DNA of 64,000 nucleotides from Fremontodendron californicum (Eukaryota > Streptophyta > Magnoliopsida > Malvales > Malvaceae), in contig JAULJL010000047.1 of the NCBI GenBank assembly GCA_030761205.1, forward strand, positions 4,312,543-4,376,542. The letters run 5' to 3'. Both the position numbers and the translations under genes were made by a program. The notes below the pieces were generated by a model. The model saw only the letters and a program-made list of their open reading frames with translations. It did no database searches and was not told the origin of the DNA. Positions 21,442 to 34,830 of this stretch are shown here, piece after piece (positions within the stretch are counted from its first letter, which is position 1; each line of letters starts with the position of its first letter).

Positions 21442-24409
21442 TCATTTTTTATGCTTTCCTCAATTGAATGCTCAAAACTCTTACCTTGAAAATCTTCCTC
21501 AACCGAGATTCAATACTTCACCTTGAAAAGAACCATCCTTAAAAAAAGTTTAATTTCAAATTTCAAAAGCTAAAATTTCTCTTATATGTTAAAACCATGC
21601 GATGAATGACATGAATGCCATGGAAAGCAATTACATGAAATGAATGTCATGTGATGGAATGCAAACTATGACAAAAGGATACTCAAACGCATCGTGTCAT
21701 CATCCTTTAATCTTCCAAACGCTGACTTAGAACCAGGCTGACCTCCACTAATTCAATCAGTTGATCACAACACCTTTTTTTTTTTTTTTAATTCCAAGGC
21801 TTTAAACAGATACATTTTCAATCTTTCATTGTTCTCATTTCATTCTCCTTTCTTCCCAGAATATCATCTTCCAGCATATTCAAATTTCAAACTGAAAAAT
21901 CTTCAAAACCAATTTCTCATCATGGTAAAAAGCCTTCTCATTCTTTGCCCCAGAAATGTCACTCTTATCAAACTGGTTCAAAACTCAAATATGCATCCCC
22001 TGAATGTTCTCATGTTTACATTTTTTTTTGAAAATTCTTTGAAAAGAAAGAATTTGTCCAAAAAAACCTTTTTCTCATTTTCAAATCATGCCCCAATGGT
22101 AAATCAAAATTGCCCCCAAAAACATCACTATTTTCCATGTTCAAAAACCCCCATTTACTAAACAAAAATGCAACTTTAAATCTTAAAAAAAACTGGTAAT
22201 CACTGCAAGAATGGACAAGGCGAATCACAGTTTGGCTCATTGACTATTTCAATTTGTCAAGGTTTTGGTTATCAAAGGAAAGTTTCTTCACATAAGGGAA
22301 AAATCAATGTTTTTTCATCTAAACTCACAATGATTTTCCTTCAACAATCAGGTTTTCACAAAATTTTTTATCTTGAAAACACAATTCCTTTTGGCACTCT
22401 TTCTAAGTTTCTTGATATATAGCAATTCAACAAATGTCAAGACTATCTATGATGGGTTCAAAATTTGGACAAGAAAGGAAAAGGATTTCTGATTTCGGGC
22501 TAAGTCATCCAAATGATGTTGACCTACTTAAGTTTCTCAAAAAATGTTCTGTGTTTCTTGATGGGTTCAAAATACCATTTCTTTTGTACTTCTTGTTAGG
22601 CCTTGGCATAGTTAAGCAGAGTTGCAATTTTTTTTTGCTTGCTCTAGACTGCCCGTTTTTGGGTTTTCACCCTAGAGCTTCATTCTTTTTTTTTTCTTTT
22701 TTTTTTGCTCTACCATGCATTTGGGAATCCAAATTTCTTCAATGACAATTCAAAAGGATGAGATAAAATCTGAGGAAAAACTCTTCAACTTAAACATTCA
22801 TACTTGATCAAAATGGACTTTTTAAGCTTGTAATGTAGGCCAAGGTTTGGGGCTATGAAAAAAGGATAATCAGGCCCAAAAATGTGTTTAAAGGTTATTA
22901 AACCAAGGATCATTTCTTCATCTCAAAGTATCTCATATCTTTCTTTGAGAGTAATCAAACGACGGATCATTTCTCTTGAGGATTTCACCATTTTTGCTTC
23001 TCATCAAACCATGGATCATTTCTCTTCATGAGGATTTCATCTTGCGAACTTTTCTTTTCATTTTTTTTCATTTTTTTTCATTTTTTTCTTTTCACTTTTT
23101 TCTTTTTTCTTTTTTTTTTTTTTTTTTTTTTTGCAGACTTTCCTATCATAAAGTGAGTTTGAAAATTTGAAACTCAATCCATTTCAATATATGCCCCCCT
23201 GACATAAAGCATTCATGGTGTAGAAATATGATCCAAACGTATGACCCTCCATAGAAAGATAATTCTTCACTCTTGCCCCCCGATGTGGAGGGTGATCCTT
23301 GGTTAAGGTTCATTAAAAAAAAAAAAGAATCCAATAGGCTCAAAGGGGGTAGCAAAGGATAATTTCTCATTTTGTGAAAGGAATACGAAAGATGGCCATT
23401 TCTCATTTCTAGTATGAATATTTCCATTGAAGAGCAAACCCCAGGTGGAGTAGATAATAAGAATTGCCATTAAAACCATTTGAATATCTCATATGCATGA
23501 TATCACAGTTTTTTTTTTTTTGCAACTCATGCATCCTCTAAATGTGCCTATCCAAATGAAGGCCCAACCCAACAATTCTCCTTATTCCGGTTTTCTCTAA
23601 GTGTCCATGCATTTTCATTCTATCATAGAGGAAAACAAAGTTTGCACAAGTCGGTAATGGCGTGCAAAAAACATCAGGTATTCGGCTCTTTGGCAATCCT
23701 ACCCCAAGATATGACAAAGGATAACTGGGTGAAAATGGATGTTACTCAAATCAAAGCATTCAAGGATACTGGAAAACTATGGCTTTTAAGGTAATTTTTT
23801 CCTCCAATATGTGAGTAAAGGACACTATTCAGGAAAAGAAAAGTTCGGGCATGGTTGAGAAACTTAGGAGTGATGTGTTTAAAGCTCTAGATTTATCAAA
23901 TTACCAAAATCTAGATTCTTTCAAGAGAGTGCCTCATGAATTGGTTCTCAAAAAATGTTTTGCAAATCAAATGATCATTTCATTGCTCATTGTTTAGACG
24001 AAGGTCATTAACCTTTTGGGATTCATTTCCTGGTCAAAAGAAAGGTGAAGTTCACGATACTTCAAATTTAGGCCATCAATGAAATCAAGCTTTTCTATGG
24101 TCTGATTCGAAACTAGACAAGGGAATGGGCTGCCAAGTTCATTCTTAACAATAATCACCGTTTTATTCAAGATCGAAAAAATAAATCATGCAAACATAAG
24201 CTATTCCTAATAAAAAAAAAAAAAACAAATCTCCTAAAGCACCTAAACAATACTTAAAAATGTCATGCCAAAAATGAAAACATCAAAAATTCCTCCAGAT
24301 TGAAATTCGAGTGACATCCCTCATCTTCGGACTTCAAATTCCAATCATTCCAAAACCTCCAAAGTTAAAATGCCGCCATTGATGAGATCCCTTCAACATT
24401 CGGCTTCGT
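21442..24409. other. Internal region of the Ogre-like element without genes
   Basis: Lies between the tandem arrays and the end of gag. Reverse transcriptase, integrase and protease motifs were sought on both strands and none was seen; poly-T runs and short open frames only. This is where pol would stand in an autonomous relative. Confidence 0.65.
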
Positions 24410-26729
24410 CTACTTTTCGAAGCTCAAAAACCCTGCTTTGATCAGACTTTGTACTTTTCGCTTCAAAGCTTCACAATTTTTCGTAGAGTGGCCCGAATTT
24501 CCAACATGATAACCACAGGTAGTATTGGCATCGTGACCTTTAGGATAAGGAGGTTTTAAATCTTTCGGATAAATTGGTCCGATAAAATTGGCTTGAAAAA
24601 GCTGGGGAAGTAACTCCGTGTAAGTCATTGGAATTGGATCAATAGGAGTTCTATCCCGATTACTACATCGTTTTTTCTGATTAACAGGCCCAAAAACTAG
24701 TCGAGAAGTGACACCATGATATATGTCTGCGTGCGGACCAATCTGCGGTGACGATGTGAAGCATGGTGTTTCTTCCTTAGGTATCTGAAATGGTATCCAA
24801 TCAGAAGACTTTGTGCTGGGAATTAGGTGTTTTGATTCGTCATGCGAGCCACTGAACGCATGCGGTCGATCCAAAGGTGATGGATATTCTCGAGGAATAC
24901 TTTTAACCATCTTCAAAAGCTGTTCTTTCATCTCTTGAATATCATGTCCAAATTCTTCAACCGTTCCCTCTAAAGCAATAACTTGTACTCCCAGTTGACC
25001 TCTCATGTCTCTTGGATGCACATTTGCCTTCAACCCTTCAATCCTGTTGTTCATTTCTTCTGCCTTGCGAGTGCTTTTACAAATCTGGTCTAATAAATCC
25101 CTGAGGAAATCCTGCTTTTGTCCATATTCCCTTTCCATTTTCTCGAGCTTCTGGGTTAACTCTTGGCACTTCTCTTTCTTTTTCATGTATTCCAAACATA
25201 TCTCTTCATTTTCTACTCCCATATCTTCAAGCTCCGAAACCCTTTGCGAAAACAAATCATCTAATCGCTCAAAAGCTGTCTTCCATACCTTGCATTCATG
25301 ATCCAATTCACGAATTTTTTGCTCAGATTGGCTGTCTTCTATTCTCTTTATCTTCACTCGCAATCTTTGGTTTTCCTGCTCTATTTCATCTTGTTCTTCG
25401 CGTGATTTCCTCTTGGTTAACTCAAATTCCAGTACTGAGTCTGACTGAGTGAGCTGAGCTAGGATATCTGAATTTCTTTTCCATGGAAGTACCACATCTT
25501 TTTCTCGCCTAGCTTGCCACACAAGATACTCAACAGTAACACCACTCGAAATGCAACCTTGGTCGACCCAGATGGTTTGTTTCCAGACTTTACGAGATCT
25601 TCTTTCTTCTCTGAAGCCCCATCATCCACATAAGAGAATTCCAAACGGTTGAGCCTTTGTGTCATAGGAATAAATTGTTCATGTCCAGCCTGCATAAGGA
25701 CCAAAATAGGTGCGTAACTAACGACTCCCCATAGCCCTGGAAGAGGTACCCAAGGTTGATTTCCACAACTATACAACAGAGAATCAAACTTCATCCCATT
25801 AGCTAACCACACAACTTCTCAACTTCTGAGCTTGCAAAAAGTGACATCCAAACGCGTTTTGTCTTTGGGTTCGGCCAAACACTGTTACAGAATTCTTGAA
25901 TGGGAACGTCAGAGGTGAAGTATGACTTAATGCATTCAAAATGGCTTTTCATCCATATGTACAATAATTGTATGCATCCAGTAAAGCGTCCATTTCCCAA
26001 TCGTCGACAGTGATTCAACGATCTGATAGTTTCTGCCAATATTGTTGGTGCCACATTTAACCGGTGCTCAATCTGATCAACCAAGTCTACTACGGCCATC
26101 TCGACATGCCCCAAGATTTTGGGAAAGACAACCATCCCATAAAGGGCAAGTGCTATTGCTTTCATACCTTCTTCGTCGTTTAGATGCTCCCTAATGAAAT
26201 CTCGCAGAAAATCCCATGTGATATAACTATATTCATCTTTCTCCATGACGTGATGGTCCACTTCAGACAGACTGATCCCCAACATCCTAGCAACTTTCCT
26301 GGGATAGCCCATTTTATTTTTCAAGTAGACTTTATCTAGGTCTCGGTAGTCAAAACGAAGCATTGCAGAGTATTCTTCAATAGTGGGTACCATGTCTACC
26401 TCATTGAAGACGAAACATCTATAAGAAGGGTCCCAGAAATGTACCATCGCTTGAATCAAGTTGGTGTCTACTATGACTTGGAGGAGTAATGCGAGGTCAC
26501 CATATCTTTGATGAAATATTTTTTGTTTTTCCCGATTCCAAGATCCCCAGATGTCAACTAAATCGGCAAGATCATTCTGTGTAAGGTCTAGATGAACCTC
26601 CTCGGGAAGTATGGACACATAGCCGGCTGGTAGACAGTCTTCTTTATTTCGCTGAACCTTTTCAGACCTTAACTTCAAACAGCTCTGGGATTCAAACTTT
26701 GCGTACTCGGATCTTACTAGAATTTCCAT
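24410..26729 (-). pseudogene. gag-like gene of the Ogre-like element (frameshifted)
   Basis: Three overlapping frames make one protein: 26729-25803, 25812-25459 and the frame ending at 24410. The frame changes near 25806 and between about 25600 and 25540. The N-terminal part (IVDTNLIQAMVHFWDPSYRC, VDMVPTIEEYSAMLR) is the plant retroelement gag domain related to DUF7745. It is followed by QPWVPLPGLWGVVSYAP, a long charged coiled coil (roughly 25430-25000) and, near the end, CGYHVGNSGHSTKNC, a zinc-knuckle-like motif characteristic of Tat/Ogre gag. It would form the nucleocapsid shell in the cytoplasm. It starts at an ATG about 850 bp of element leader downstream of the primer site. No pol is fused to it. 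Confidence 0.8.
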
Positions 26730-27562
26730 GGATGACAGTAAAGATTCTTCTTATCAAAGACTGTTATGCAGCAAGATATCTAGTATGATGCATGATGCGA
26801 ATGCAATGAGAAAGAGAAGGAACGAAAGAAAACACGAAGTTAGATATCATATCAGCAAACTTATGAAAGGACAAAAATACAACAACATGTGTAAGCAATA
26901 CATTATCATAGCGAGCATATCAGCAAAACAAATGTGTCAGATAAACAAGGATCATGTTAATGAAAAAGTATAGGGTAAGAAGTGTCCCTTCATGTGTCCT
27001 AAATTCGGGTTCTCCTCTATATAAGGTTGGACATGGCTCTATCTTAAAGTTTGGCCACTTAAGTATTGTTTATATGCTGGGTTTAGGATACTTGACCAAG
27101 CTAAAAAGGTCCCCAAATTGCTCCTTAACATCATCCATGTAGGATGAGTAAGGCACCCCATTCCTCACCCATTACAGGCTCCAAACGGAAGGGTTCAATT
27201 CGGGTGAGAGTATTTTCCAAAGTTATGGCGGAGGTTTATCACCTCTCAAAGACTTTGGTACTTTACACTCTGAAGGTGTTTCGCTAGCCGTTGCGGAGGT
27301 TTTCACCTCTCGAGGCGTAGGTACTTTACCCCCTCCTAAAAGGGACGAGTTCGGGTATAGGACTTTATGATATGCAATGTGTCGTGTGTGTGAAGGGACA
27401 TTCAAACCTTCCTTTACCCATAAATGTGAAGAAACAAAAGTTGTTAGTACAAATAACAAAATCAAAAATAAAAATAAATAAATAAATACATAAATACATA
27501 AAAATTAAACACTTAAAGACCAATATTTAAAACCTAAGGTATCACAAGACTAATCTATGGCT
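26730..27562 (-). other. Leader of the Ogre-like element, gag side
   Basis: Non-coding leader between gag and the nested Athila insertion. It contains two similar GGAGGTTT(A/T)TCACCTCTC-like blocks (about 27230 and 27295) that could form small hairpins. Sequence adjoining the insertion resembles the LTR motif TTAGTCTTGTGATAC. Confidence 0.6.
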
Positions 27563-27691
27563 TGATAAGTGCTTAATTTCATACATTTTCCTATTTAATT
27601 TCCTTATACTTTGTGCTTTGATTCTTACTTCCTTGACATTTTACTACGTTTTTATGCTTTATAGGTATTTTGGAGGAGAGGAAGTCAAAAC

Positions 27692-28069
27692 ATGTCAATT
27701 AGGATGTTAAAGAGCTTACAAAATCACAATCACAAGATGGAAAAAGAGTTGGGAGTCAAAAAGATCAAATTCTTGGTGCAAAGCAAGAAGACAGATTTGA
27801 CCTCCGGAGCTTGTTGCTAAGGAAACATGATGTTAGACTCTTTATTTGAAGAAACGTCCTTCTTGACTTTTGAAGATCACTTGATTACCTTTCCAACGGT
27901 TGGTTATAGGCCTAAATCAGATAAGAAATGGTCATCCAAATTGGCGTTGGAATATCTCCCTAAAAACCCTAGTGGCAGAAAAAACCCTAGCCGCAAGTCA
28001 CATCTTTTTCTTAATACCCTAGCTGACATTTATGTTTACCCTTGCCAAAGAAGGATTAGTGGCTGTTAA
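27692..28069 (+). other. Small reading frame in the LTR U3
   Basis: The frame starts MSIRMLKSLQNHNHK, is interrupted by TAA at 27818 and goes on with MMLDSLFEETSFLTF and PKSDKKWSSKL. The same frame is open from 44481 in the minus-strand LTR at 42780-44535 and is partly kept in the type C LTRs (51372-51593). No known domain. It may be coding or simply conserved U3 sequence. Confidence 0.4.
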
Positions 28070-28361
28070 CTTGCATTAATTGCAAGTATCTTTCCTTAAA
28101 GCTAATCCTAGTCAAAGTAGGAGAATTAAATCAGCCAAGACTTTCCTTCCTTACACTTACTTTGGCTGCAAGTTTGTAATCTCTCTTCATTAAAGAGTGC
28201 TTTGACTAAAACTTTCCTACTTTATTCAAACTAGGCTGCCAAGGCTTATATCTTTCCTTAAAACACAAAAGTCAGCCACTTTTCCTTAACTTTAGCCACA
28301 AGTCAGCATTTATTGAAGGGAGAGAGCTGAAATTCACTTGTTTGATGCCCTAGCTATTGCC

Positions 28362-28369
28362 TATAAATA
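28362..28369 (+). promoter_or_regulatory. TATA box of the Athila type A LTR
   Basis: TATAAATA in the context GCCTATAAATAGAGATC, about 800 bp into the LTR. It is conserved in all type A LTRs here. Confidence 0.7.
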
Positions 28370-29376
28370 GAGATCAAGGGGGCAAACGAAAATACACTTT
28401 CCCAAGCATCAAAGTTCTGATTTCTTCTTTGTTTCTTTGTTTTTGAGAGAGCAAGAGGCTGGATAATTAATATTCTTCTTCTTCTTCTTTCTTTCTTTTA
28501 TTTTCTTCTTAGATTCTCTTTAATTTTATGTTTATGTTTACAATGCCTATGCTAGGCTAAACTTTTATTTGGTTAAGGGTGATTTCAAAGCCCTAGACAT
28601 GTTTTGTAATTGATTTTTAGATTCTATCTATCATTAATTTTCTATCAAAGTTGCTTATGTTCTTCTACAAGAATTGTTTATGATGTTGTCTTGATTTATT
28701 TAGGTGTACAACTAGATAGATCTTGATAATTATCTATTGCTAGTTTAGGAGTCTTGATCCGTGTAATTGTCTTGATTTCCTATTCATAAGTGGCAATTTG
28801 TGATTAATGATTATGGTCAAGTTTTCGATAATTGCAAAGTGGAACATAACCTAAGTTGAACAATCCGAGCTTATGTGTTTGTTGCTTAGATCAACCTATC
28901 TTTCTCATCATAAAGCTGTCATTAAATTGAATTTAGAGAGCTTATTCTAGGTTGTTTGATGGTTAGAGATTAAATAGAGAGCTTGTTCTATTTAACGACA
29001 AACTAAGGAAAGATTGGGATAACAGAGCTTGTTGCTATCTACGGTTGTTAACTTTGATAGCTAATTAATGTTGATAGATCTGAAATTGGTTCTTAATGAT
29101 GTCTAGTGGTGGAGAATGAAACCTTAACCATATTTCTCTCATATTTGATTTCTTATTTCTTACTTGCATCTTACTTTTCTTGTTTGCTTATTTTTTAAAA
29201 CTATTTCAAAACCCCCTTTTATTTTGTTTTCTTTGAACCTAAGTTATAAACTAATAACTCATAGATTAAAACCCAATCCCGGAGGACTTGACCCTTGCTA
29301 ATCACTATACTCTATAATTGATTTTTTTTAAGTGCAAGGTTAAATAAGATACACTCTTTTGGGTGCATCAAGTTTT

Positions 29377-29393
29377 TGGCGCCGTTGCCGGGG
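29377..29393 (+). other. Primer-binding site, tRNA-Asp
   Basis: TGGCGCCGTTGCCGGGG is exactly complementary to the 3' end of plant tRNA-Asp(GUC) including CCA. It begins six bases after the LTR end, as in Athila elements. Confidence 0.9.
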
Positions 29394-29482
29394 ATTGCTT
29401 TCTTTAGTTTATTAGTTTATTGGTTTATTCTTATTTTCTGTTCTAATTATTTACTTTCTTAATTTTTTTTTTTTATTAGTGA

Positions 29483-32103
29483 ATGTTCCAAGCTCCTGAA
29501 GAAGACTTAAGACTTAGGAGAATTCGGGAATTTATAACTTCTCACCAACAACCAATCGAGGAGTTGATCCAAAACATCCAAGAGGAGCAAGGAGAGATGG
29601 CAGTAGCTGACAACCGAACTCTCAAGGAGCTAGCCGCTCCGGACTTGGATCAACAACCATTATGCATTGAATATGCTAATCTTGAGGTAGCTTTTGAATT
29701 AAAATCTGGTTTGATTCATCTTCTCCCAACTTTCATGGTTTTGCAGGAGAGGATCCAAATAAGCACCTCAAGGAATTCCATGTAGTTTGCTCAAGCATGA
29801 GACCAACAGGAGTTACAGAAGAGCAAGTTAAGTTGAGAGCCTTCCCATTCTCTCTAGCTGATTCAACAAAGGAATGGCTCTACTATCTACCATCCAGGAC
29901 CATCACTACATGGAATGATATGAAGAAAGCATTCCTGGAAAGGTATTTCCCAGCATCTAAGGCTGCCAACATTAGAAAAGAGATATGTGGGATTAGGCAA
30001 TACAATGGAGAGTCCTTATATGAATATTGGGAGAGGTTCAAGAAACTTTGTGCATCATGTCCACACCATCAGATAAGTGAACAACTTCTCATCCAATACT
30101 TCTATGAAGGTCTCATGCCCATGGAGAGAAGTATGATAGATGCCGCTAGTGGGGGAGCTCTAGTTGATAAGACTCCCGGGGCTGCTAGAACTCTAATCTC
30201 CAACATGGCAGCCAATTCTCAACAATTCTCAATGAGACAAGATCCACCACCACAACCCAAGAGAGTTAATGAGGTAAGTATATCATCCCTTGAACAAAAA
30301 TTTGATAAACTGACTTCTCTTGTTCAACAATTGGCTGTAGGTAATATACAGCAAATAAAGGCTTGTGGCATATATTCAAATATGGGGCACCAAACTGATA
30401 TGTGTCCAACACTTCAAGAAGACACCAATGAACATGTGAATGCCATGGGTGGCTTTCAGAACCAACCATGGAAATATGATCCCTACTCAAACACATACAA
30501 TCCAGGATGGAGGGATCATCCAAACTTCAATTATGGAGGGAACCAATCACAAGCTGTTCCTCCACCATTTGACAATAGGCCACCGGGTTTTCAGCAAAGA
30601 GTGCAACAACCATATCAAACCCGACAACAAGTGCCACCACAAAAAAGTTCAGGTGAGACTCTTGAAGATCTTGTCAAAACCCTTACTACTAATACAATTC
30701 AACTTCAACAGGAATCAAGGGAGACAAAGGTAAGTATCCGAAACTTAGAGGCTCAGATGGGGCAATTGGCAACAACCCTGAGTCAAATGCAAGCAAGGGA
30801 TTCTGGGAAATTACCTTCCCAAACCATAGTGAATCCAAAAGAGAATGCCAATGCTATAACTTTAAGAAGTGGGAAACAGCTAGAGACACCACAAAATGAT
30901 AGTGCTCAAGGGGAGAACAATACCATGGCATCCTCTTCACATCCCAACGAGCCACAAAAAAAGGTAATTCCTAAACCATCATTTCCTTCTTATATAACTC
31001 CTCCACCTTTTCCTAGCAGGTTAGCAAAGTCCAAGAAGGAGGAGCAAGAGAAGGAAATTTTGGAAACCTTACGGAAAGTAGAGGTGAACATTCCTTTACT
31101 AGATGCTATCAAGCAAGTGCCAAGATATGCCAAGTTCCTAAAAGAGTTGTGCACATCTAAACGGAAGTTGAAATGGAATGAAAAGGTAAGTGTGGGGGAG
31201 AATGTGTCCGCTGTTCTTCAAAAGAAACTCCTACCTAAATGCAAGGATCCAGGTATGTTTACCATTCCTTGTAAGATAGGCAACACCAGGTTTGAGCCTG
31301 CTATGCTAGATCTAGGGGCATCTATTAATGTCATGCCATATTCAATTTATGCTTCATTGAATCTAGGACCATTAGAGGAAACCGGTGTTATAATACAACT
31401 TGCTGACCGTTCTAACACTTATCCAAGAGGAGTTGTAGAAGACGTTCTTGTACAGGTTAATGAATTGGTTTTTCCCGCTGACTTTTATGTTATTGAGATG
31501 GAAGATGAGATGTCTTCTAATCCCACACCTATTCTATTAGGGAGACCATTCTTGAAAACAGCAAGAACTAAAATAGATGTACATGATGGCACTTTAACTA
31601 TGGAATTTGATGGTGAAATAATTCGCTTTAACATTTTTGAGGCCATGAGATATCCTAGTGATGTGCATTATGTTTTTAATATTAATATAATTGACTCACT
31701 AGTGCAGCAAGCTTATGAGCTAGATGGTGAAGATAGTGTGGAGATAGTCCTTAGCAAACATCTCGGAATGGGGAATGCTAAAGGGGAACTAGCCTTGAGT
31801 GACCATGTGGAAGGGGCACTAGAATCTTTACACTCACTGCCACCTAAAGATGCAAGGTTTGATGTTTCATTTATTGATTTGCAATTATCTAATGAGAAAC
31901 TTCTACCTTCCATTTTGCAGGCACCAACTTTAGAGTTGAAACCACTACTGAACCACTTGAAATATGTGTTCTTAGGTGAAAAGGACACACTACCTGTCAT
32001 CATTGCCAAAGAGCTCACACCTTTGCAAGAAGAGCGACTTATCCGGGTGCTTAGAGAGCATAAAACAGCAATTGGTTGGACAATTGCCGATATCAAGGAA
32101 TAA
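29483..32103 (+). pseudogene. Athila gag and protease, frameshifted
   Basis: Gag forms the particle and the protease processes it. The frame opens at ATG 29483 (MFQAPEEDLRLRR), loses one T near 29733 within LLPTF(H)G, and continues from about 29740 to 32103. The capsid region contains KEWLYYLPSRTITTWNDM and ERYFPASKAANIRKEICG. A zinc knuckle at 30364-30405 reads CGIYSNMGHQTDMC, so its second Cys is replaced by Tyr, whereas the related gag at 48137 keeps CGVC. The aspartic protease site is MLDLGASINVMP at about 31305, followed by PILLGRPFLKT. One G is missing at about 32096 (AAGGAATAAG; AAGGGAATAAG in the minus-strand copies), which ends the frame before RT. Confidence 0.88.
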
Positions 32104-33413
32104 GCCCATCCATGTGCATGCACTGGATTTTGTTAGAGGAGGGGTCCAAACCAACAAGAGAAGCACAAAGAAGATTGAACCCTCCTATGATGGAGGTTGT
32201 GAAAAAAGAGATACTGAAGCTCCTAGATGTTGGAGTGATATATCCTATCTCGGATAGCAAATGGGTGAGCCCAGTCCAAGTAGTTCTGAAGAAATCAGGT
32301 GTAACGGTGGTAACAAATAATGAGAATGAACTTGTTCCTACTAGGATTCAAACAGGGTGGAGATTTTGTATTAATTATCGTAAACTTAATTCCACAACTC
32401 GCAAAGACCACTTTCCTTTACTTTTTATTGATCAAATGCTTGAAAGGTTAGCTGGCCATTCTCATTATTGTTTTCTTGATGGTTTTTCAGGTTATAATCA
32501 TATAGCCATTGCTCCGGAGGACCAAGAGAAAACAACATTCACATGTCCGTTTGGTACTTTTGCATACCGGCGTATGCCATTTGGTCTTTGTAATGCACCA
32601 GCTACATTCCAAAGGTGTATGGTTAGCATATTTTCAGATTATGTAGAGAACATCATAGAAGTGTTTATGGATGATTTTAGTGTCTATGGTGATTCTTTTG
32701 ATAGATGTCTAGAGAACCTTACACTTGTACTTGAAATATGCATGGAAACTAACCTTGTTTTGAATTGGGAAAAATGTCACTTTATGGTAGAACAAGGAAT
32801 AGTTTTGGGCCATGTTATTTCTTCTAGAGGGATAGAGGTTGATAAATCTAAAATAGATATTATGCATTCTTTACCACCTCCCTCAAATGTGAGAGAGGTT
32901 CGTTCTTTTCTTGGACATGCAGGTTTCTATAGGAGATTTATCAAAGACTTCTCAAAGATCACATTACCTCTTTGCAAGCTACTACAAAAAGATGTGGTTT
33001 TCCACTTTGATGACAAATGCAATGAGGCGTTTGAAACATTGAAGGGACTCTTGACATCAGCTCCTATCATGCAACCACCAGATTGGAATGTACCTTTTGA
33101 AATCATGTGTGATGCTAGTGACTATGCCATTGGAGCTGTTTTGGGCCAACGGGTTGGCAAAGCCTCACATGCCATTTATTATGCCTCCCGAACTCTTAAT
33201 GATGCTCAATTGAACTATTCCACTACTGAAAAAGAACTTTTGGCTGTTGTATTTGCTTTAGAAAAATTTCGATCTTATTTAATTGGTACTAAAGTAATTG
33301 TATATTCTGACCATTCAGCCAATAGGTACTTACTCACTAAGAAGGAGGCCAAACCAAGGTTGATTAGATGGATACTTCTCTTACAAGAGTTTGATTTGGA
33401 GATAAAAATATAA
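32100..33413 (+). pseudogene. Athila reverse transcriptase and RNase H
   Basis: Copies the element RNA to DNA in the particle. After the frameshift at 32096 the frame reads ISPSMCMHWILLEEGSK, SKWVSPVQVV, then RT motifs RKLNSTTRKDHFPL, FLDGFSGYNHIAIAPEDQ, RMPFGLCNAPATFQRCM, and the catalytic FMDD at about 32665. RNase H follows (ASDYAIGAVLG, EKELLAVVFALEKF, VYSDHSA). A one-base insertion near 33406 (ATAAAAATATAAG where the other copies have ATAAAAGATAAG) ends the frame just before integrase. Apart from these frameshifts it is open. Confidence 0.9.
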
Positions 33414-33416
33414 GAG

Positions 33417-34830
33417 AGGTAGTGACAACCTGGTTGCGGACCATCTTAGCCGTTTAGTTCATGAAGAGGATGCACTCCCCTTGAATGAGAACTTTCCGGA
33501 TGTGCAACTTCTTTTTATAAGTACAACAACTCCTTGGTATGCCGATATTGTTAATTACTTAGTTACCAAGAAGTTGCCACAAGAGTTGACACAAGCTGAA
33601 AGAAATAAGATCAAGAGTGATGCCAAATACTACATATGGGATAATCCTTACCTTTGGAAGCATTGCTCCGATCAGATTATAAGAAGGTGTGTACTCGAGT
33701 CTGAATTTCAATCTATTCTCACCTTTTGTCACTCTTATGCATGTGGAGGACACTTTGGATCCAAAAGAACAGCCATGAAAGTTCTTGATTCTGGATTTTA
33801 TTGGCCTACTATATTCAAAGATACATACCTCTTTTGCAAGTCATGTGATCGTTGCCAAAGAACAGGTAACTTAGGTGCTAGAAATCAAATGCCTCAAACT
33901 CCAATACTTATTGTTGAAATTTTTGATGTATGGGGCATGGATTTCATGGGACCTTTTCCTTCTTCTTTTGGTAATCTTTATATTTTACTTGCCGTTGATT
34001 ATGTTTCGAAGTGGGTGGAAGCAAAATCCACTAGGACTAATGACTCTAAAGTTGTTTCAGATTTTGTCAAGACTAACATCTTTGCTAGGTTTGGAACGCC
34101 AAAGGCCATAATCAGCGATAGAGGTACTCACTTTTGCAATAGGACTATGGAAGCACTTTTGAGGAAGTATAACATCACACACAAGGTCTCCACCTCATAC
34201 CATCCTCAAACTAGTGGGCAAGCTGAAGTGTCAAATCGAGAAGTAAAGTCCATCCTTGAAAAGACAGTTAATCCAAATAGGAAGGATTGGAGTTCACGAC
34301 TTGATGATGCACTTTGGGCTTATAGGACAGCATATAAGACACCCATTGGTATGTCTCCTTATCGACTTGTTTATGGTAAGCCTTGTCATCTTCCGGTTGA
34401 ATTGGAACATAAATCATATTGGGCTATCAAACAATGCAACATGGAGATGGATGAGACAGGTAAGCAAAGAAAACTTGACCTACAAGAATTAGAGGAGATA
34501 AGGAATAATGCCTATGAGAATTCTAGGATTTACAAGGAAAAGACTAAGGCATTCCATGACAAGATGATATCAAGAAAGGACTTTGTTGTTGGACAAAAAG
34601 TTCTTCTCTTCCATTCACGCCTTAAGTTATTTCTAGGTAAGTTACGTTCTCGTTGGGTTGGACCTTTTGTTATTACTAATGTATTTACTCATGGTGCAGT
34701 TGAAATCCAAAGCCCAAAAATAGATAAGGCATTCAAAGTGAATGGTCATAGATTGAAGCCTTACTATGAGAACTTTCCAATACAAGATGTGGAGGAGTTA
34801 CCACTTTTTGAGCCAAATTATGTTGAATAA
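33417..34830 (+). pseudogene. Athila integrase
   Basis: Inserts the cDNA into the chromosome. The open frame includes an HHCC zinc finger (HSYACGGHFGSK then CKSCDRCQ), the DDE core (WGMDFMGPFPSSFGN, ISDRGTHFCN, and the Glu in SNREVKSILEK), and the C-terminal GKLRSRWVGPF module. It stops at 34830 after EPNYVE. The domain looks complete, but it is cut off from RT by the frameshift at 33406. Confidence 0.9.

Larger units (their letters stand above)
27563..29370 (+). repeat. 5' LTR of the nested Athila element (type A)
   Basis: TGATAAGTGC...GGGTGCATCA, 1,808 bp. Matches the minus-strand LTRs at 42780-44535 and 44536-46355. It lacks the minisatellite block found in the chimeric LTRs. Confidence 0.92.

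Noticed and set aside
20972..21526. Open frames of 157 and 122 codons on opposite strands
   Set aside because: They are produced by the 21-bp tandem unit, which is open in several frames; the peptides are simple heptad repeats.
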